Shown in pieces: positions 25,237 through 32,709 of a stretch of 64,000 bases of DNA. The stretch is taken from positions 4,650,001 through 4,714,000 of the forward strand of contig NZ_RKQF01000001.1 in NCBI RefSeq assembly GCF_003814875.1, written 5' to 3'. A model generated the notes under the pieces. It saw nothing but the letters and a program-made list of their open reading frames with translations. It did not search any database and was not told the DNA's origin. The stretch is from Streptomyces sp. Ag109_O5-1. Its GTDB lineage: Bacteria > Actinomycetota > Actinomycetes > Streptomycetales > Streptomycetaceae. Positions within the stretch are counted from its first letter, which is position 1. The number at the start of each line of letters is the position of its first letter. The translations under genes and the position numbers were made by a program.

Positions 25237-26847
25237 ATGACGTTTCGACTGCGCGCTGTCCGCGCGTTCGCGTTGCTGGTCGGCTTCTTTCTGATGGGCG
25301 TGGTTCTGCTGTCGGCCATGGCGGTACTTGACTGGCTGCTGATGACACGACTGTTCACGGCGCAGGCGGCCTGGTTCGAAGGCACGGTACTGACCGTCAC
25401 CGTTCTGCTGTCAGCGGCGATTCTGCGGGGTCTCTTCGCCTTTCTACGGGCCGGGCGTCTGGGCCCGATGCCACACGCGGTGGCGGTCACTCCTCAAGAC
25501 CAGCCCGAGCTGTGGGAACAGATACAGATCGCTGCCGAAGCGACGGGGCAGCGGCCGCCGGATGAGCTCTACCTGGTCGCTGAGGTCAACGCGGGGGTCG
25601 CCGAACAAAGCCGCCTGCTGGGCCTGCTCCACGGGCGACGCCGCATGCTCCTGGGCCTGCCGCTGCTTACCGGGCTGACCGTCCCACAGCTGCGCGCCGT
25701 CCTCGCCCACGAGTTCGGGCACTACGGCAACCTCGGCACTCGGCTCGGCGGTGTCACGATGCGCGGCCGGGAAGCAGTACTGCACACGGTGGAGGTTTTC
25801 CAGAAGGGCAGCACCCGGCTGCACTACGCGATCGGTGCCCTGTACGTCGGCTACGCCCGGATGTTCCTGCGCACCTCGCAGTCCATGGCTCGCCACCAGG
25901 AGCTGGCCGCGGACCAGATGGCCGCCCGGCACGCGGGCCGTGACGCGACGGCCGCTGCACTGCGCATGCTTCCGGTGCTCACCGGGGCCTACACCCACTA
26001 CCTGGAGACGTACACCGCGATGGGTAGGTCGCTGGGAGCGCTACCGCCAGTTGGCGAGACGCACGGCGGTTTCCGTCGGCTGCTCGCCGCCCGCACAGGG
26101 GAGCAGCTCGCTGCGCTCTCCGCCGGGCAGCGTCCGCCGCGGCCGCACCAGTACGATTCGCACCCGCCGATAGCCGAACGGATCGCCTTTGTCGAGCAGT
26201 TGCCCACCGATGGCCGGCCGGATGAATCGGCCGACGAGCCGACCGGGCTGACCCTGCTGCGCGACCCCGACCGGGTGTTCGCCATGCTGGAGGCGCGCAC
26301 GCTGCCGCAGGAGGCGGCGCGGCTGCGGCGCATGAGTTGGGACGACCTCGTCATGGCCCGCGCGGTCGCCGACGCCGAGGGCTGGTCTCGGCCGCTGCGG
26401 GTCGCCGTGGCCAGGGCGCTTCGCTCATCGGTGCAATGCCCAGGTGATTCGGCGGCCGTACGCCGAGATGCCTCGGCCGAGGAGGTGGCCGCCGACCTCT
26501 TGCCCGGTTTGGAGGAGATACTCGACGCGTTCGACCGCGGCCTGCTCTGGATGGCGGTCGCCGACTGCATGCCCAAGCCGTATCAGGCGGCGCGGCTGAT
26601 CGGGCCGTCCGCCCGCAACTTCATTCGGCCCAAGATCTTCGACGGACTCGCGGGCATGGTCCACCTGCGCCTCGCCGAGTCCGGACACGCCAAACCGGAC
26701 ATCGCCTGGTCGAGGCAGCCCGGACTCTTCCTGCCCGAGTCGTGGGAGAAGGGTATGGACGATGCCATCGACGCGGCCGTCGCCGACACGCCCGACACCG
26801 CTCCGCTACGCGCCCTGCTTGCCACCCCTCACCGCGTGCCCGCATAG
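25237..26847 (+). CDS. M48-family membrane metalloprotease, cassette paralogue
   Basis: 536 residues from the ATG at 25237 (GGGGGA 8 bases ahead; an in-frame GTG at 25222 is weaker). It follows the chromosomal M48 protein at 14464 from end to end: start RLRAVRAFALLVGFFLMGVV, zinc motif AHEFGHYGN (H158, E159, H162), the glutamate region ARHQELAADQMAARHAGRDA, PHQYDSHPPIAERI, and tail DTPDTAPLRALL. All catalytic residues are kept, so it should be active. It is the last gene of cassette 3. It may be a captured duplicate or a xenologue of the core protease. Confidence 0.85.
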   Translation: MTFRLRAVRAFALLVGFFLMGVVLLSAMAVLDWLLMTRLFTAQAAWFEGTVLTVTVLLSAAILRGLFAFLRAGRLGPMPHAVAVTPQDQPELWEQIQIAAEATGQRPPDELYLVAEVNAGVAEQSRLLGLLHGRRRMLLGLPLLTGLTVPQLRAVLAHEFGHYGNLGTRLGGVTMRGREAVLHTVEVFQKGSTRLHYAIGALYVGYARMFLRTSQSMARHQELAADQMAARHAGRDATAAALRMLPVLTGAYTHYLETYTAMGRSLGALPPVGETHGGFRRLLAARTGEQLAALSAGQRPPRPHQYDSHPPIAERIAFVEQLPTDGRPDESADEPTGLTLLRDPDRVFAMLEARTLPQEAARLRRMSWDDLVMARAVADAEGWSRPLRVAVARALRSSVQCPGDSAAVRRDASAEEVAADLLPGLEEILDAFDRGLLWMAVADCMPKPYQAARLIGPSARNFIRPKIFDGLAGMVHLRLAESGHAKPDIAWSRQPGLFLPESWEKGMDDAIDAAVADTPDTAPLRALLATPHRVPA

Positions 26848-26906
26848 CCGCTGTGCGGCCGGGTTGCCCGTCAACGCAACGATTCCAGTCCGCTTCAACT
26901 CGACAA

Positions 26907-27383
26907 ATGGTTCGTGAACACGGCTTGACGTGGATCAAGCCGTCGTTTTTGTGGATGATGTACCGCTGCGGCTGGGGCGCGAAAGCGGGACAGGAAACCG
27001 TCCTCGCTGTCGAGATCAGCCGGGACGGCTTCGAGTGGGCGCTGCGTCACGCGTGTCTGTCGAGTTACGTCCGCGGGGTGCATGCCGACCGAGCCACCTG
27101 GCAGCGTCAGTTGAAGCATGCGCCTGCTCGCGTGCAGTGGGACCCCGAGCGGGACCCGCACCTCCAGCCCCTGCCGTACCGATCTCTGCAACTCGGCCTT
27201 TCCGGGGAGGCCGTACGGCGCTACGCGGACGAGTGGACGGTCGCCATCCGCGACGTGACCCCGCTCGCCCGCGAGATCCATACCCTCGTCAGCGGCGGTG
27301 ACTTGGCCTCCGCGACCCGGCTGCTGCCACAGGAACGCCCTTATCCCGATCAGGGCGACCATCTCGCCCACCTCATGGGGTGA
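26907..27383 (+). pseudogene. DUF4291 C-terminal part (split copy 1), with new start
   Basis: From 26934 the frame codes the DUF4291 C-terminus (IKPSFLWMMYRCGWGAKAG through DVTPLAREIHTLV to the natural stop). Upstream the cassette right end supplies an in-frame ATG at 26907, so the open frame reads MVREHGLTW|IKPS and could make a 158-residue protein lacking the first 45 or so residues of the domain. The missing N-part is at 20694-20837. It could be a broken gene or an expressed truncated product. Confidence 0.75.
26909..26940 (+). repeat. Cassette junction D: cassette right end to DUF4291 C-part
   Basis: GGTTCGTGAACACGGCTTGA is the right-end sequence; core TGACGTGG (26926-26933) then runs directly into DUF4291 coding DNA (ATCAAGCCGTCG). 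It is the mirror image of junction A. Confidence 0.75.
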
Positions 27384-27499
27384 CGGGCCTGCCCGTCGTA
27401 CGGCAACCCGCGGCCGATGGGCCCCATGGCAGCCGAGGTTCGCCGGGACGGGGGTGTCGTGCCCGGTCGGTTTGGCGCCGGTCGGTGGCTGTCGGTTCG

Positions 27500-27849
27500 G
27501 TGACCACAGCACAGGAGGTGTTCGTCTCCATGATGCGCACGCAGATCGCCCCTGCGCTGCGGGCGCTCGGGTTCAAGGGCTCGGGGCAGATCTTCGAACT
27601 GCCCCACCCGGCGTCGTGGGCTCTCCTCGGTTTCCAGAAGTCCGCGTACAACACGGCGAGGCATGTCGAGTTCACGGTCACGGCCCGGCAGCCTGGCACA
27701 GTCGCGTAGGAAGCCTCCTTCCCTCGGCCCAGGACACCTGGAGTGATCCGAGCCGCCTGACTGGTTCCGTCATGGCCGCGTTCACCGGCTACGCGCTCCC
27801 AGGCCATCAGGGAGCAGCTCCCCTCGTGACGGCCGAGCCGAGGCACTGA
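27500..27849 (+). pseudogene. Broken DUF4304 gene
   Basis: The GTG at 27500 opens a frame of 69 residues resembling a DUF4304 N-terminus (RTQIAPALRALGFKGSGQIF, LLGFQKSAYNTARHVEFTV) that stops at 27709. A second frame, overlapping from about 27690 to 27849, reads HSRVGSLLPSAQDTW and GYALPGHQ, which look like the family's C-terminal half. Intact members are about 180-200 residues, so an internal deletion plus a frameshift is inferred. DUF4304 function is unknown; some occur in toxin-immunity contexts. Confidence 0.55.
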
Positions 27850-28140
27850 TGTCCGGGTGAGCATCGGGTGATGCCAGGCGTGCGTACGAAGGAAGTCCGG
27901 CCATGTGCAGCCGCCATCGTGTCAGCATCGCGGCCGGCGTGTACGTGGGACGTACACCCGAACGCGCAAGGAGTTCAGGGACGTTCGCCTCCGTGGCACG
28001 GGGCCTGAATACAGAACTGCTCCAGGGCTCTCAGGACCTGGCGCAGTTCGCTGGGCAAGCTGGTCGGCCACAACCTCATGCTGGTACACGTCCCGCCGGC
28101 ACCGGTCCGACTGGATCGTGCAGAAATACCCTAGGGGGCC
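27850..28140. other. Gap with a possible gene remnant and a palindrome
   Basis: GTGTACGT (27939-27946) and ACGTACAC (27950-27957) form a perfect inverted repeat with no promoter obviously attached. One plus-strand frame ending near 28135 reads LGKLVGHNLMLVHVPPAPV, which looks protein-like but has no intact start, so it may be a decayed gene. Confidence 0.3.
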
Positions 28141-28521
28141 TCAGTCGCCATGGGCGACCAGCTCGGCGTCGGCGTCCAGTGCGTCGAGCACCGCGTCGCC
28201 GTTCTCCCTGGCCCACTCGGTCAGCATGTGGATCGGATCGATCAGCGTCGTACCTAGCGGAGTGAGCTCGTACTCGACGCGGGGCGGCGCCTCGGCGTAG
28301 GCGTGGCGGCTGATGAGTCCGTGCGCCTCGAGCCGTCGGAGTGTCTGGGTGAGCATCTTGCGGGAGATGCCGCCGATCAGCCCGATCAGCTCGCCATGGC
28401 GGACCGGGCCCTTGCTGAGGCCGTAGAGCACGACCACCGTCCACTTGTCGGCGATGAGCTCGACCGCCAGACGCGCCGGGCAGTCGGCGAGAAAGGGATC
28501 ACCGGAACCGAAACCGCTCAT
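28141..28521 (-). CDS. HxlR family transcriptional regulator
   Basis: 126 residues from the ATG at 28521. It has the HxlR winged-helix pattern: CPARLAVELIADKWTVVVLY, then GPVRHGELIGLIGGISRKML, TQTLRRLEAHGLISR and the wing PRVEYELTPLG. There is one cysteine at residue 14, the position used for redox or aldehyde sensing in HxlR and YodB-type regulators. The gene is divergent from an NADP-dependent oxidoreductase, the usual pairing for HxlR. The shared gap holds the palindrome at 28531-28551. Confidence 0.9.
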   Translation of the reverse strand: MSGFGSGDPFLADCPARLAVELIADKWTVVVLYGLSKGPVRHGELIGLIGGISRKMLTQTLRRLEAHGLISRHAYAEAPPRVEYELTPLGTTLIDPIHMLTEWARENGDAVLDALDADAELVAHGD

Positions 28522-28530
28522 GGCGGCAAA

Positions 28531-28551
28531 GGTACCCGGGCCACGGGTACC
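28531..28551. promoter_or_regulatory. Palindromic operator candidate, HxlR/oxidoreductase gap
   Basis: GGTACCCG (28531-28538) and CGGGTACC (28544-28551) are exact inverted repeats with a 5-bp centre, 10 bases upstream of the HxlR start. A second weaker pair (GGTTCC, GGAAACC) follows at 28556-28572. It probably controls both divergent genes. Confidence 0.55.
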
Positions 28552-28611
28552 TGCTGGTTCCTGTCGGAAACCTAGCCTGGGTTCTCTCCCCCCTCCAGAG
28601 CTAGGAGAGTC

Positions 28612-29541
28612 ATGCGAGTCATCACCCAGCAGACGCTCGGCGGTCCCGAGGTGCTCACCGTCGTGGACGTGCCCGAGCCCCGGCCCCTCCCGACCGAGGT
28701 TCTCGTCCGCGTCAGGGCGATCGGGCTGAACCCGCTGGAGGCGCGCCTGCGCGCCGGTGAGTTCCCGCTGCTCGGCCGGCCGCCGTTCGTGCTCGGCTGG
28801 GACATCAGCGGTGTGGTCGAGGAGGGGTCGCAGTCGTGGCGGTTCCGGCCCGGCGACGAGGTGTTCGGGATGCCGCTGTTCCCGCGGGCGGCGAGCGCGT
28901 ACGCCGAGGTCGTGTCGGCGCCGGCGTTGCACCTGGCACGCAAGCCGGCCTCGCTCTCGCACGTCGAGGCGTCGGCCCTGCCGATCGTCGGGCTGACGGC
29001 GTGGCAGGGCCTCGTCGACCTCGCCGGCGTGACCGAGGGCGACCGTGTCCTGGTCCACGGCGGAGGTGGCGGGGTCGGCCATGTCGCGATCCAGATCGCG
29101 AAGGCGCTCGGCGCGCATGTGATCGCGACCGCAAGCGGGAGCAAGCGGAAGTTCGTCGAGGGGTTCGGCGCCGACGAGGTGATCGACTACACGGCGGTCG
29201 ACTTCACCGAGGCGGTCCGCGACATCGACGTCGTGCTCGACACGATCGGCGGCGACACCGTCGAGCGGTCGCTCGAAGTGCTCCGCCCGGGCGGTCACCT
29301 GGTGACGGCGGTCGCCGAGGAGGATTCGGAGCTCATCGCCAGGTACGAGGCGGCCGGCATGCGCTTCAGCGGCATCGCGGTCGACCCCGATCCGATCGCC
29401 CTGCGAGGTCTCGTCGAACTCGTCGAACAGGGCAGGCTCCGGGTCCATGTGCAGGAGACGTTCCCGTTCGAGCGTGTCGCCGACGCACACCGCCTGCTCG
29501 ACGGCGGTCACCTCCAGGGCAAGCTCGTCCTCACCGTCTGA
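28612..29541 (+). CDS. NADP-dependent quinone-oxidoreductase-like enzyme
   Basis: 309 residues, medium-chain dehydrogenase/reductase superfamily, zinc-independent quinone oxidoreductase type. It has a GroES-like N-terminal domain (GLNPLEARLRAGEFPLLGRP, FVLGWDISGVVEE) and a Rossmann domain with VHGGGGGVGHVAIQIAKALG near 147-166. Zinc-binding cysteines are absent. Such enzymes reduce quinones or enones with NADPH. It is divergent from an HxlR regulator, suggesting induction by an electrophile. Start ATG 28612 follows CTAGGAGAGTC. Confidence 0.9.
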   Translation: MRVITQQTLGGPEVLTVVDVPEPRPLPTEVLVRVRAIGLNPLEARLRAGEFPLLGRPPFVLGWDISGVVEEGSQSWRFRPGDEVFGMPLFPRAASAYAEVVSAPALHLARKPASLSHVEASALPIVGLTAWQGLVDLAGVTEGDRVLVHGGGGGVGHVAIQIAKALGAHVIATASGSKRKFVEGFGADEVIDYTAVDFTEAVRDIDVVLDTIGGDTVERSLEVLRPGGHLVTAVAEEDSELIARYEAAGMRFSGIAVDPDPIALRGLVELVEQGRLRVHVQETFPFERVADAHRLLDGGHLQGKLVLTV

Positions 29542-29612
29542 TGCCGTCGTGGGGCCTCGCCGCCCCGATTCGACAAGGGCAAAGGCCTGAGGCGGAAGGC
29601 GGGAGGCCGGGC

Positions 29613-29639
29613 GGGGGTCAAGCTGAGCACCCCTTTCGG
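29613..29639 (+). repeat. Second copy of the 27-bp msrA-tail element
   Basis: GGGGGTCAAGCTGAGCACCC matches 16875-16901 with a few changes and keeps the GGGGT...ACCCC arms. It lies right before the second DUF4291 remnant, outside any gene. Confidence 0.55.
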
Positions 29640-29652
29640 GGCGGCCGAGGGG

Positions 29653-29874
29653 GTGGCGTGCCGACAAAATCAGTGGCCGCCCGAACCCGCCGACCCCAAG
29701 CTGTACGGCATGGACCAACCGCAACGCGGGATCCGTGCGGCCTACGGGGACTCCACGATCACCGTCTACCAGGCGTACTCCCCGGAGATCGGGCTGCCCG
29801 CCGTCCGCGAGGGTCGTTTCCCCGCCGTGTGGAAGCGCGACAGGATGACCTGGACCACCAAGGCGTGGTCGTAA
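29653..29874 (+). pseudogene. DUF4291 gene, N-terminal part (split copy 2)
   Basis: The frame codes the DUF4291 N-terminus from about 29710 (MDQPQRGIRAAYGDSTITVY through KRDRMTW) and departs from the family at the same codon as copy 1, after core TGACCTGG (29846-29853). It then reads TTKAWS and stops at 29874. The following ACCACCAAGGCGTGGTCG is only loosely like the cassette left end of copy 1. Its C-terminal part is not found intact; candidate pieces are at 32340-32397 and 35684-35733. Confidence 0.75.
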
Positions 29875-29914
29875 GATCCCCCGCTGGTGGTCGACACAGC
29901 TTGTGGGGGCGAAC

Positions 29915-30280
29915 ATGGAGAGACCGGACGACCGCATCGCATCCGTTCTGCGCTTCGCTGCGGAACTCGTCGCCTGGGTGGCCAGTCCCTGGGCCTTGTC
30001 CAAGTACTCATGGCTGCTTGCCGTCTTGGCGGTGGCGGTACTGATCGGCCTCCCGGCCGTCTTCTCCACTCCGGGAGACAAGGCGCAGGTGATCATCGCT
30101 GTTCCGGGTACGGTCACGATCCTGCTCGTGCTGCTTCAGCTCGCTGCTGCCGCGATCGCCGCATGGTTGGCGTGGCCCATCTATGCGGCAGTCCTCGTGT
30201 CTCTCCTCGTGGCCGCCACCCTCGTCACGGAACGTCAACGCTGGCAGTGGCTACTCTCCACGGACCGGCGCACTGGCTGA
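29915..30280 (+). CDS. Small membrane protein, function unknown
   Basis: 121 residues from the ATG at 29915; GGGGG sits just ahead (in-frame GTG at 29903 is possible). About three hydrophobic helices: residues about 33-53, 62-90 and 92-106, the middle one rich in valine, leucine and alanine. The N-terminus has RPDDRIASVLRFAAELVAWV and the C-terminus TERQRWQWLLSTDRR is basic, hence cytoplasmic. No family recognised. It is the first gene inside the second cassette-like region. Confidence 0.6.
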   Translation: MERPDDRIASVLRFAAELVAWVASPWALSKYSWLLAVLAVAVLIGLPAVFSTPGDKAQVIIAVPGTVTILLVLLQLAAAAIAAWLAWPIYAAVLVSLLVAATLVTERQRWQWLLSTDRRTG

Positions 30281-30346
30281 GCTGCGGAGAGGTGGCACCG
30301 GAGTGCCTTCGCTCGCCGGACACGCCCGCCACTTCCTTGCCTCTCC

Positions 30347-30808
30347 CTATCCTTCAGTGAAGTACGTATACGGCGCCACCGAGACTCCTTCGGAGACCGC
30401 GCGTTCGTCGTCCTCGCCGGCCTCCGGGTCGAGGTCGCGCGCCCACAGCGAATGCATGGACCACACGGAGAAGCCGGCGTGGAAGTCGTGGCCGATGTCT
30501 GAGGGTGTGCTTGAGTGCCCGAGGGCGTGGAGGTCCGCGACAACGTCATCCAGAAAGCGATGGGTCAGCTGAACCCCGTCGTAGTGCGCTTCGGCATCGC
30601 CGCCTTCGCCGCCGTAGCCGATCTCCACGAGTTCGACCGTCGCGTCAGCCGCGTAGGTGATCACCAGCGTGGGTGAGGTGGTGTACACGGCCCGCTGTCC
30701 ACCCGGGCCGTGATACGGAGACCCGACGCGCTCCTCGACCTGCGATCGCGGATCGCCGATTCTGACGAGGGCCACGCCTTGTCCTGGAATGATCTCCATG
30801 ATGACCAT
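30347..30808 (-). CDS. Conserved soluble protein of unknown function
   Basis: 153 residues if it starts at the ATG at 30808 (ATG at 30799 gives MEIIPGQG, which is the more conserved-looking start). Features: IIPGQGVALVRIGDPRSQVE, a beta-strand with VYTTSPTLVITYAADATVEL, GVQLTHRFLDDVVADLHALG, and a C-terminal EGVSVAPYTYF. From memory, close relatives occur widely in Streptomyces as hypothetical proteins, some near polymorphic toxins, but I cannot assign a role. It is convergent with the small membrane protein and lies just left of junction E. Confidence 0.65.
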   Translation of the reverse strand: MVIMEIIPGQGVALVRIGDPRSQVEERVGSPYHGPGGQRAVYTTSPTLVITYAADATVELVEIGYGGEGGDAEAHYDGVQLTHRFLDDVVADLHALGHSSTPSDIGHDFHAGFSVWSMHSLWARDLDPEAGEDDERAVSEGVSVAPYTYFTEG

Positions 30809-30877
30809 CCTGCCACCCAGGACAAGCACTCGGGAGTCCGCGCAGAGAGCAGAGCGCCGCCGCTCCGTCCGGCGAAG

Positions 30878-30924
30878 GTCTGTGAGCGAGGCTTGACATG
30901 GGTCATCAAGCCGCTTTCACAGAC
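30878..30924 (+). repeat. Cassette junction E, best-preserved palindromic site
   Basis: GTCTGTGAGCGAGGCTTGA (30878-30896) faces TCAAGCCGCTTTCACAGAC (30906-30924) around the core TGACATGG (30894-30901). The outer eight bases GTCTGTGA and TCACAGAC pair perfectly. Confidence 0.75.
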
Positions 30925-31030
30925 TCCAGTGGCCTGGGTGGCCTCTGACCTGCACCCATCCTGGCGTCTCGTACCGATGGGCATCGCCCCGGCTTCCTGC
31001 GTCGATCGACGGCAGGCAGGTCCTCGGACG

Positions 31031-31574
31031 TCAGTCCACCGGCTCGCTGCGCGGTTCCGGTGGGCGGATGCGCTGGCCCGGGTCGGGGGCCCGGGTGGAC
31101 TTGGCCGTTCGCCACAGCAATAGACAGCACAGGACCGTCACTGTCAGACCGAGCAGCCACACGAGCACCAGGCCGACCGTCGCACCGAGTGACCGGTGAC
31201 CATGGTCCGTCGTGAACGCTGCGGGAGCTGCCGCTCCGAGAGCGAGCAGCGCTACCCCTGGACAGGTGACGAAGTACGCATAGATCCACAGCAACCACGG
31301 AATGCCGAACCTGGCTGGGTTCCGGGGCGACCCAGGATTCCCAGCCGAGGCCTCCCGGTACGCGTGGACTCAGATGTTCGCGGATGTAACGGCCCAGCTG
31401 TCCGATACCGACATGGTCCTCGACGAAACGCGAGAAGTTGAACACCGCACCGGGGATGGTCAGTTGCAACGCGAGGATGTTGTGCTGAGTGGTCTGCCGT
31501 TGAAGGATCTCCTGCCTCAGGGCTACGAATTCGGCCAGTGGCCCTTCGGAATCGTGATCCGATGATGTGCTCAC
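31031..31574 (-). pseudogene. Broken membrane protein gene
   Basis: GTG 31574 opens a frame coding AEFVALRQEILQRQTTQHNI, then GIGQLGRYIREHLSPRVPGG and GLGWESWV. About 31300 the homologous reading moves to another frame (FGIPWLLWIYAYFVTCPGVA), which runs to the stop at 31031 with a second hydrophobic helix. This fits a conserved Streptomyces membrane protein that has lost internal membrane segments between GAVFNF and SRFVEDH and suffered a frameshift. Function unknown. The upstream gap to 31789 shows nothing clear. Confidence 0.55.
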
Positions 31575-31789
31575 CCACCACCCCCGGTTGTCCCGCCGAC
31601 AGCTCACTCCGATCGCGCACGGGAGCTCCGCAAGAGCGTCCGGCACCTGCCGAACGGAACACGCCTGCCGCGTCGGAGTACGCCGAGCCGCAACGACGAT
31701 CGTGTCGTGCCGACGACGTCGATAGGCAGCGCGTCCCTCGGGGGCGAAGGCTGCGGCGGGAAGCGGCAATTCACGGGGAGCGGTGAGGA

Positions 31790-32269
31790 TCACTCGATGC
31801 CCAGCGGTCCGATGCCCAGGTCCTCACGCATGATGTCGCGCATGCGCGCAGTGGCCGCGCGCCGCTGCGCTATCAGGGGCGCTTCCTCGGCGGAGCCGAC
31901 AGCCATTCCTCGGGCGTAGGCGTCGCGGAGTGCGCGCAGACCGTGGAACGCCTCGTTTCCGGCCGTCACGACCTGCGGCGGTCCCACGAGCCAAAGCCGT
32001 TCACTTGCTGTGTAGATGCCGGTGCCGCGGACGGCCTCTCGTACGGCCGCGTCACGTGCCGACGCCGACATGTGATCGCCCAGGGCGACGGCTCGTATCT
32101 CTTCACCCGCGTCTTTGAGGGCGGCGACGAACACCGTGTACACCTCGCGCCGTATCTCCAGCGCGTGCCTGTCTTCTTCTCGTTGCCACCGATTGCGATC
32201 GGCGATCAGAGTGGCTGCAATCCCGATGGCGGCACCAGCCAGTGTGGAGAGCAAGGGCATCCAGTCCAT
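31790..32269 (-). CDS. Membrane-anchored helical protein
   Basis: 159 residues from the ATG at 32269. One N-terminal transmembrane helix (about 4-22, MPLLSTLAGAAIGIAATLI) followed by a basic stop (ADRNRWQREEDR) and a long alpha-helical, probably coiled-coil, cytoplasmic domain rich in Ala, Arg and Glu. Proteins of this plan are frequent and uncharacterised in Streptomyces. No neighbours in the same direction close enough for an operon. Confidence 0.65.
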   Translation of the reverse strand: MDWMPLLSTLAGAAIGIAATLIADRNRWQREEDRHALEIRREVYTVFVAALKDAGEEIRAVALGDHMSASARDAAVREAVRGTGIYTASERLWLVGPPQVVTAGNEAFHGLRALRDAYARGMAVGSAEEAPLIAQRRAATARMRDIMREDLGIGPLGIE

Positions 32270-32339
32270 GTGCCGCAGCCTGTCCGAAGCGGTGCGTCGG
32301 CGCCAGTGGGTCCCGCTGGGCACGCGTACACGTCGATGT

Positions 32340-32397
32340 CAGAGCACGAACATATCCCGTTGGACCCGCACATCTCGCCCACCTGAACGGATGACGG
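32340..32397 (+). pseudogene. Possible 3' tail of a DUF4291 gene
   Basis: CATCTCGCCCACCT followed by a TGA eight bases on matches the 3' end of the DUF4291 part at 27383, and a TATCCCG block sits at the matching distance upstream. In one frame it ends AHLAHLNG, compared with DHLAHLMG. It may be the lost end of split copy 2. The rest of the gap 32270-32709 holds no gene that I can support. Confidence 0.35.
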
Positions 32398-32709
32398 CCT
32401 CATCCACCCGACAGCCGGTTCCGGTGACCGGGCGGCGCGGACCGAGTCGGCGGCCCTGAGCAGACGGGTCACGCACTGGGGCACCTCCTCCCCGGCGGGG
32501 CCGCGACGCGGCGGGCCAACGCGCTCTTCGGCATGCGACCGCGGGTCGCCGGGGATTCATGGGGTGAGCTCGAACCGGGGCGTCGAACCGATTCGGCAAA
32601 GCCTTGCCCGTCGCCGACGTCGAAGAGCGAGGACCGGAGGGAGGCGCGCGGATGGGCCGCGCCATGCTGCCCGGTGGCTGTCTCCGACCGTGCATTACCC
32701 TCTCGACCC

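Larger units (their letters stand above)
20838..26933 (+). mobile_element. Three-cassette array inserted in a DUF4291 gene
   Basis: About 6.1 kb between the two parts of one DUF4291 gene. Core repeats TGACRTGR at 20830, 22380, 23681 and 26926 divide it into cassettes of about 1.55, 1.30 and 3.25 kb. Each begins with TCATCAAGCAGCGTTCACAG and ends with a GTGANCNNGGCTTGAC-like sequence, so the ends are imperfect inverted repeats. Contents: cassette 1, a helical-repeat protein; cassette 2, an intact DUF4291 and a MGTDIYG-type protein, both reversed; cassette 3, two unknown genes and an M48 protease. There is no transposase or integrase inside. Mobility is inferred from structure. Confidence 0.6.

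Noticed and set aside
20838..26933. Ordinary transposon with 8-bp target duplication (TGACRTGG)
   Set aside because: Not fully excluded, but the ends are not equal inverted repeats (the left has extra GTCATCA), there is no transposase, and the head-to-tail array with one core between units fits site-specific capture better.
28141..30117. Long open frame (658 codons) on the minus strand over the oxidoreductase and part of the HxlR gene
   Set aside because: It runs antisense to the clearly coding quinone-oxidoreductase-like gene; only its last 126 codons are the real HxlR gene. High GC leaves many false open frames.
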